From positions 212,551 through 276,550 of the forward strand of contig WGNJ01000018.1 in NCBI GenBank assembly GCA_016124635.1: 64,000 nucleotides of DNA. The letters run 5' to 3'. The notes beneath the pieces were generated by a model. That model was not told the DNA's origin. It was given only the letters and a program-made list of their open reading frames with translations, and did no database searches. Positions 59,679 to 64,000 of the stretch are shown piece after piece (within the stretch, counting starts at the first letter, position 1; the number at the start of each line of letters is the position of its first letter). The position numbers and the translations under genes were made by a program. Source of the DNA: Alphaproteobacteria bacterium (lineage in GTDB: Bacteria > Pseudomonadota > Alphaproteobacteria > Micropepsales > Micropepsaceae).

Positions 59679-60758
59679 TCACATGCCGGCGGCGCTTGCG
59701 ATGAAAGCGGCCATGCCCCGCTTCAGGCCGCCTTTGCGGCCTTCGTGGATCACGCCGAAGCCGAAGGCTCGCGCCAGAGCGCCGAGGATTGCGGCCTTTG
59801 GCGCAAACTTGTCCGTGCTGTCGGCGTAGTCGACGATCGCTGCGACGTCGATCGCATCGCCCGAACGGCGGATGCTGCGTCTGAAGCTCTCGCTGCCGCG
59901 GTTCGGATTCATGAACAACCGGCCCAGCGGCTGTGCCGCCGCTTCGGCAACGAATTCGGACGCGTTCGCGGCGTCGCCTTCGACGTACGCGCCCGCATAC
60001 CTTGCAACATCGCGCTCTTTGATGCCGCGGACGATGTCAGTGAGACCTGCCGTGCTCTCGCGGCCGACGGCGAAGGCGATCGTTTGCTTTCGCCTTGCGT
60101 GGTCGATGAGGATCAGCTCGGTCGAACCCGAGCCGATCTCGATCGCCATCGTTCCCGGCGTGGCCGCGTATTCAGGCGGGACGATCGCGTCGAACAGCAG
60201 CTTCGCCTCCTCTGCCGCCGAAAGCACGCGTACGTATGGCGGGACGAGGCGCGGATCGCGGCGCTGCGCCACGCGCGGTCCTTGCGTGCCATAGATGCAG
60301 ATGAGGTTCGCGACGCCGCTTGGGCAGCCTGCAAGAAGACGGGTCGGATCGTTGACGTCGATGTTTTGCGGCGGGATGCGCCAGCCGAAGTCCGCAGGCA
60401 AGAGTTGCGCGAGCGCCTCGATCTGCGCCGGGTAGTCGTCGGCGGGATTGCGCAGCTGCACGAGACGCGGCAGCTCCAACTTCACATCGACGATCGGCTC
60501 TCCCGACTGCCCGCGCGGCCAGTGCATCGCGTAGAACTTGGCGCTGCCGGTGCCGATCTCGATGCCGAAGGTGATGCGGCTTGTTTCGCCCGCGAGCCGC
60601 TCCGCGATCGCTTCACGCAAGAGAGAAAGCAACTGCGGCGCCTCGCGCCAGCGCGCATCGGCCATGCCCGACAGCGCGCCGTCGCGGAGCGCGAAGCGGT
60701 CGGCTTCGCGCGCGGGCTTCGCAAGGTCGTTCAGCTGTGTCAGCGCGGCTTCGATCAT
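59679..60758 (-). CDS. Ppx/GppA-like ASKHA-fold phosphatase, divergent
   Basis: A 359-residue protein with the actin/hexokinase fold. Phosphate loop 1 is FGIEIGTGSAKFYAMHW (about residue 73), and loop 2 MAIEIGSGSTELILID (about 205). Between them RVLSAAEEAKLLFDAIV is like the I-S-G-x-E-E-A-R-L-x-F of exopolyphosphatase/pppGpp phosphatases. FAVGRESTAGLTDIVRGIKE follows. Known members split polyphosphate or pppGpp; the N-terminal 70-residue extension and altered loop residues make the activity uncertain. Start options are 60758 (ATG) or a GTG at 60818; no ribosome site decides. Confidence 0.75.
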   Translation of the reverse strand: MIEAALTQLNDLAKPAREADRFALRDGALSGMADARWREAPQLLSLLREAIAERLAGETSRITFGIEIGTGSAKFYAMHWPRGQSGEPIVDVKLELPRLVQLRNPADDYPAQIEALAQLLPADFGWRIPPQNIDVNDPTRLLAGCPSGVANLICIYGTQGPRVAQRRDPRLVPPYVRVLSAAEEAKLLFDAIVPPEYAATPGTMAIEIGSGSTELILIDHARRKQTIAFAVGRESTAGLTDIVRGIKERDVARYAGAYVEGDAANASEFVAEAAAQPLGRLFMNPNRGSESFRRSIRRSGDAIDVAAIVDYADSTDKFAPKAAILGALARAFGFGVIHEGRKGGLKRGMAAFIASAAGM

Positions 60759-60824
60759 TCGAGGGCGGAGGTTATTGCGTGGGCGCCTGCCGAACAAATT
60801 CTTTACCCCTTCTCTCACCCCCTG

Positions 60825-60858
60825 CCCCTCTCCCTTCCCACGTGGGCAGGGAGAGGGG
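60825..60858. repeat. REP-like palindrome upstream of the amino-acid permease
   Basis: CCCCTCTCCCT-T-CCCAC pairs with GTGGG-C-AGGGAGAGGGG: 16 paired bases with one mismatch and no loop space. This CT/GA-rich palindrome type is frequent as a dispersed repeat between genes in many GC-rich alphaproteobacterial genomes. It lies in the space between two divergent genes and has no T-run. Confidence 0.75.
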
Positions 60859-60926
60859 AGCGCTCAGTCTTGCCGCGCTGAGGAAAGGCATTCCTCGTTC
60901 TTGCCGAGAAAAGGTCCGGCCTTGCA

Positions 60927-62432
60927 TTGTCATTTGCGGCCATCGCTGCACAATGGCGGCGACCATTCCGGCTCGGGGACCTGAGGCAAATGACGGCAGA
61001 TAGCGATGTGGCGATCGACACCGCGGGGCACGAGCACGAGCTGAAGCGCGTACTGGGGCCCATGTCTCTGGTCGCGCTCGGCGTCGGTGCCACGATCGGC
61101 GCCGGCATCTTCGTGATCACCGGCACGGCCGCCGCGCAATATGCCGGACCGGCGGTGCTCTTCTCCTTCGTCTTCGCGGCGTTCGGCTGTTTGTTCGCGG
61201 GGCTTTGCTACGCCGAGCTCGCGGCGATGATCCCGCAGTCGGGCAGCGCCTACACCTATGCCTACGCATCGTTCGGGCGGTTCGCCGCGTGGGTGATCGG
61301 CTGGGATCTGGCACTCGAATACGGCGTTGCGGCCGGCGCGGTCGCGGTCGGCTGGGGCGGCTACTTTCAGGCATTCATGACGAATATCGGCATGCCGCTG
61401 CCGATCCCACATGCGCTGATGAACGCGCCGATCGGCGTCGACCCGCACGGCGGGCTCATGCTCACCGGCGCGCTGATCAACCTTCCGGCGGTCGCGATCG
61501 TCGCGTTCGTCTCGCTGTTGCTCATCTTAGGCGTACGCGAGTCGGCGGGCGCGAACACGCTGCTCGTCGCATTCAAGGTCTTGATCATCGTGATGGTGGT
61601 CGCCTTCGGCCTGCCGTTGATCAGCGCCCACAATCTGACGCCCTTCATCCCGGAGAACCAGGGCAAGTTCGGCGCGTTCGGATGGAGCGGAATCCTGCGC
61701 GCCTCCGGCGTGATCTTCTTCTCCTATATCGGGTTCGACACGGTGTCGGTCGCGGCGCAAGAAACGCACAACCCGCAGCGCGATCTGCCCATCGGCATCT
61801 TGGGGTCGCTCGTCATTTGCACCGTTCTCTACATCTTCATGGCGCTGACGATGGTGGGGCTCGCCCACTACTCGACGCTGAACGTCCCCAATCCGGTGAC
61901 CGTCGCCATTCGCGCGGGCGGTTGGCCCCTCGCCTGGCTCGAGCCGTGGGTCAATCTCGGCGCGTTGATCGGCACGTCGACGGTCATCCTGGTCTCGCTC
62001 TACGGGCAAACGCGCATTCTCTATTCGATGTCGCGCGACGGCATGCTGCCGCGCATGTTCTCGCGCCTGGCGCCGCGCTCGAAGACGCCGGTCTACGGCA
62101 CGCTCGTCACCTTCGCGTTCGGCGCGTTCCTGGGCGGCATCTTCCCAATCGATATTTTGGGCGAGCTCGTCTCGATCGGAACGCTCCTCGCCTTCGTGCT
62201 GGTGTGCGTCGGCGTTCTGGTGTTGCGCGCGACCAAGCCCAACGCGTCGCGCCCGTTCGTAACGCCGTTCTCGCCCATCACACCGCTCCTCGGCATCGCC
62301 TTCTGCGGCGCGATGATGTACGGCCTGCCCGGCGATACGTGGATCCGCCTCGCCGTGTGGTTCATCGTCGGGTTGGTGATCTACGCGACCTACGGCGTGT
62401 GGCACGCGAAGAAGCCGGTGTTCGAGCTCTAG
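60927..62432 (+). CDS. APC-family cationic amino-acid permease
   Basis: A 501-residue transporter with about 12 helices in the amino-acid/polyamine/organocation superfamily. The substrate helix carries ALGVGATIGAGIFVITGTAA, and AGLCYAELAAMIPQSGSAYT follows; GVIFFSYIGFDTVSVAAQET, NLGALIGTSTVILVSLYGQT and MLPRMFSRLAPRSKTPVYGT are also typical. The N-terminal W-R-R-P-F...L pattern matches the leader of this subgroup, supporting a TTG start at 60927; an ATG at 60990 (with GAGG very close upstream) is the alternative. It would import a neutral or cationic amino acid; the substrate is not specified by the sequence. Confidence 0.87.
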   Translation: MSFAAIAAQWRRPFRLGDLRQMTADSDVAIDTAGHEHELKRVLGPMSLVALGVGATIGAGIFVITGTAAAQYAGPAVLFSFVFAAFGCLFAGLCYAELAAMIPQSGSAYTYAYASFGRFAAWVIGWDLALEYGVAAGAVAVGWGGYFQAFMTNIGMPLPIPHALMNAPIGVDPHGGLMLTGALINLPAVAIVAFVSLLLILGVRESAGANTLLVAFKVLIIVMVVAFGLPLISAHNLTPFIPENQGKFGAFGWSGILRASGVIFFSYIGFDTVSVAAQETHNPQRDLPIGILGSLVICTVLYIFMALTMVGLAHYSTLNVPNPVTVAIRAGGWPLAWLEPWVNLGALIGTSTVILVSLYGQTRILYSMSRDGMLPRMFSRLAPRSKTPVYGTLVTFAFGAFLGGIFPIDILGELVSIGTLLAFVLVCVGVLVLRATKPNASRPFVTPFSPITPLLGIAFCGAMMYGLPGDTWIRLAVWFIVGLVIYATYGVWHAKKPVFEL

Positions 62433-62438
62433 TCAGCG

Positions 62439-62954
62439 CTAGAACGAAGCTTCCGGCGGCGGCACGGCGGCGACCTTCTTGCGCAGGGTCGCGCGGAACG
62501 CTTCGATCGCGGCGTCGTCGGCAAAGGCGCGCTTGGGCAGGAGGAAGAACGCGATCGGCGAGGCGTAAAGCGCGAACAGGCTCTCGTTCTCGCGCCACGT
62601 GCCCAGATTGGTCCAAGGCACGATGCCTGTGGCGAGATCGGTCTTGTAGTTCAGCTGGTCGTCGTTCCAGTCCCAGGTGTAGGGACGCTGCAACGCTTTG
62701 GTCTGCGCGAAGACATGCCGCGCGCGCCACGGCAGATAGGCATAGCGGTAAGCGAGAAGCAGCACCGTCAATGCCGAAAGATAAAGCCCGACCATGACGA
62801 GCGCGCGCTGCGGATCGTGCGGCACCTTCCAGATCGCGAGGCCGATCAGCGCGACCGACATCAACACGACACGCAACCAGCGCGCCCGCGTCCAACGCGT
62901 ATTCAAGTCGTTGGCCGCCACGTAATCGTCAGCCGTCAATTCGAATTGCAACAC
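62439..62954 (-). CDS. YcxB-like domain membrane protein
   Basis: A 171-residue protein with two helices (LRVVLMSVALIGLAIWKV and ALVMVGLYLSALTVLLLAY) followed by a cytosolic YcxB-like beta domain: FAQTKALQRPYTWDWNDDQL, NYKTDLATGIVPWTNLGTWR, ENESLFALYASPIAFFLLPK and a last helix FRATLRKKVAAVPP. This order (F-E-L-T start, two helices, then strands ending F-L-L-P-K-R-A-F) fits the YcxB-like family, whose function is unknown. It converges with the permease gene, with 6 bases between the stops. Confidence 0.85.
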   Translation of the reverse strand: MLQFELTADDYVAANDLNTRWTRARWLRVVLMSVALIGLAIWKVPHDPQRALVMVGLYLSALTVLLLAYRYAYLPWRARHVFAQTKALQRPYTWDWNDDQLNYKTDLATGIVPWTNLGTWRENESLFALYASPIAFFLLPKRAFADDAAIEAFRATLRKKVAAVPPPEASF

Positions 62955-63345
62955 GGCACACCCGCCTGCCCCGTTTTCCCCGAGGCGCCATTCTCACTTA
63001 TCTTTCATTAAGAAAGGGGAATGCGGATCGGCGCATTTTTCTGAAATTCGCGCCAAGTCGCCGGCGACGGCGTTGCCATCGAGGTAAATTGCGCCCGACA
63101 ACATACGAACGGCCCGGTCGGATCGAGCCGCATGCGCCAGATGCGCGCACAACGTGAGTGTGCCCGTTCGCTATTGATACCTTGGGGCCACTATTTCGCA
63201 AATCGTTGGCGGCAGCGTGCAGACGCGTGAATGCGCACGCACTGCGATTGGCGGTGATCCGTTCACATTTTGAATGACGGCGGTGCCTGCCGCTGACCAG
63301 GACGGGCGCGAGGTGTAAACTTGTTCATTCTATCAGGTGATCGCC
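62955..63345. other. Intergenic space, 391 bases, no gene supported
   Basis: Lies between the divergent YcxB-like gene and the last gene. It includes an A/T-richer stretch at about 62995-63050. No convincing promoter pair, small RNA or repeat was found. Short frames here have no family similarity. Confidence 0.5.
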
Positions 63346-64000
63346 ATGCTCAGGCAATTGCTCAAAACGCTCGCCGGGATAGTAGTGGCGAGCGTCTTCT
63401 TTACGCCTGCCCTCGCGGATGACTTCGTCTCGGATCTTGCTTCATGCGCTAAGGCACCCATCTCGACGGTGTCGTTCGCCGCTGGGAACGCGCGCAAGGC
63501 GGCGGAGTTCGTTGTCAGTCACGGCGAGTGCGTGCCCATGGTGGTGGGCGGCGACGTTTTGCTCTACGGCATCACAGGCGGATTCATCGTGCTGCAGAAC
63601 CAAGGCACGCTGCCAAAGGGCACACAAGCCTGCGTCGACGCAACGCTTGGCCAGGCAAGCCGCCCGATCGCGCAAGTGCTCCAGCCGCTGGTCAACAGCG
63701 CGCCCCTGTCGAGCATGCTGCCCTCTGAGGGCAAGACGCAGATCATCAAGATCGCGCAAGGCGAGACGAGCGCTCAACTCTATCAGGTGCCCGGCATCGG
63801 TCTCGTCATGGACCACGTGTCGTGCGCGTGCGCAGTGTCCTCGGCCGGCATAGATATCAATGAACTGAAATCAGAGATCAAAAACGTCGTGCAAGGCATC
63901 GACGGCTGCAAGAATCTAGCCAGCAAGCTGATCAACGGACTTTACAATATCGGCAAAGATATCGTCGGCGCGGCCAAGGATTTCATCAATTCTGTCGGAT
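63346..64000 (+). CDS. Secreted protein of unknown function (cut by window edge)
   Basis: Open from the ATG at 63346 to the window edge, 218 residues visible. MLRQLLKTLAGIVVASVFFT is a signal peptide, with cleavage likely after A-L-A. The mature part has several Cys (DLASCAKAP, HGECVPM, TQACVDAT, HVSCACAVSS and IDGCKNL), which suggests disulfides in the periplasm or outside. Near the end, LINGLYNIGKDIVGAAKDFI could be an amphipathic helix. No family is recognised. The 3' end lies outside the window. Confidence 0.75.
   Translation, partial: MLRQLLKTLAGIVVASVFFTPALADDFVSDLASCAKAPISTVSFAAGNARKAAEFVVSHGECVPMVVGGDVLLYGITGGFIVLQNQGTLPKGTQACVDATLGQASRPIAQVLQPLVNSAPLSSMLPSEGKTQIIKIAQGETSAQLYQVPGIGLVMDHVSCACAVSSAGIDINELKSEIKNVVQGIDGCKNLASKLINGLYNIGKDIVGAAKDFINSVG

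Noticed and set aside
1..64000. CRISPR array, phage, transposase or integrase anywhere in the window
   Set aside because: No regular repeat-spacer pattern and no recognisable mobile-element protein were found on either strand.

Overview
The window looks like chromosomal DNA of a GC-rich alphaproteobacterium, most likely within or near the Hyphomicrobiales/Rhodospirillales. This rests on gene content: an xseB-ispA-dxs block next to an HDAC-like amidohydrolase, an fdsGBACD-type NAD formate dehydrogenase operon, an Omp25/31-like porin-like protein, a ChaB homologue, and paired YceI/cytochrome b561 genes. Species cannot be named from sequence alone. No rRNA, tRNA, CRISPR array, phage, integrase or insertion sequence was recognised. 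Both edges cut genes: dxs at the left and an unrecognised secreted protein at the right.

Region 1 (1-7.6 kb): isoprenoid precursor genes dxs, ispA and xseB on the minus strand, a plus-strand hydrolase/P450 pair that appears to split them from the HDAC-like gene, then a CorA/ZntB-like transporter and a PLP-dependent D-cysteine desulfhydrase/L-cysteate lyase family gene. Region 2 (7.6-15.3 kb): two small secreted proteins and the tightly overlapping operon fdsG-fdsB-fdsA-fdhD-fdsD-mobA, which encodes soluble NAD-dependent molybdenum formate dehydrogenase plus its sulfur-transfer and MGD-cofactor factors. Region 3 (15.2-21.6 kb): universal stress proteins, ChaB, two metallo-beta-lactamase-fold hydrolases, a TMEM175-type channel and unknown envelope proteins. 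Region 4 (21.8-25.8 kb): a complete polyamine ABC importer (binding protein, two permeases, ATPase) whose codon preference differs from its neighbours.

Region 5 (25.8-47.1 kb): mixed metabolism and envelope genes. These include a cysteine-rich secreted protein, VOC, rhodanese and thioesterase genes, an M13 peptidase, an SDR, an outer-membrane barrel with a clear terminator, a DmdC-like acyl-CoA dehydrogenase, the yceI-cytochrome b561-yceI trio, TsaC/Sua5, a D-2-hydroxyacid dehydrogenase-type flavoprotein, a GH17-GT2 fusion beta-glucan synthase, an FKBP lipoprotein, an enoyl-CoA hydratase, a GNAT and a large orphan membrane protein. Region 6 (47.5-56.8 kb) is the most accessory-like: an autotransporter with six tandem Ig-like repeats, a nucleoside deoxyribosyltransferase-like protein, a class C beta-lactamase-fold protein, three related single-TM proteins of unknown function, a SpoU methyltransferase, and a secreted protein resembling a transglycosylase with its catalytic motif lost. 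Short related sequences recur between these genes. Region 7 (56.9-64 kb): a thioesterase, a TPR/DUF1579-like secreted protein, a membrane protein, a Ppx/GppA-like ASKHA protein, a cationic amino-acid permease, a YcxB-like protein and the truncated last gene.

No clearly new multi-gene system was proven. The best leads are the three-paralogue patch with its intergenic repeats (52.9-56.7 kb), the degenerate transglycosylase-like protein, the orphan 719-residue membrane protein, and two enzymes or transporters with altered signature motifs (P450 and CorA/ZntB).
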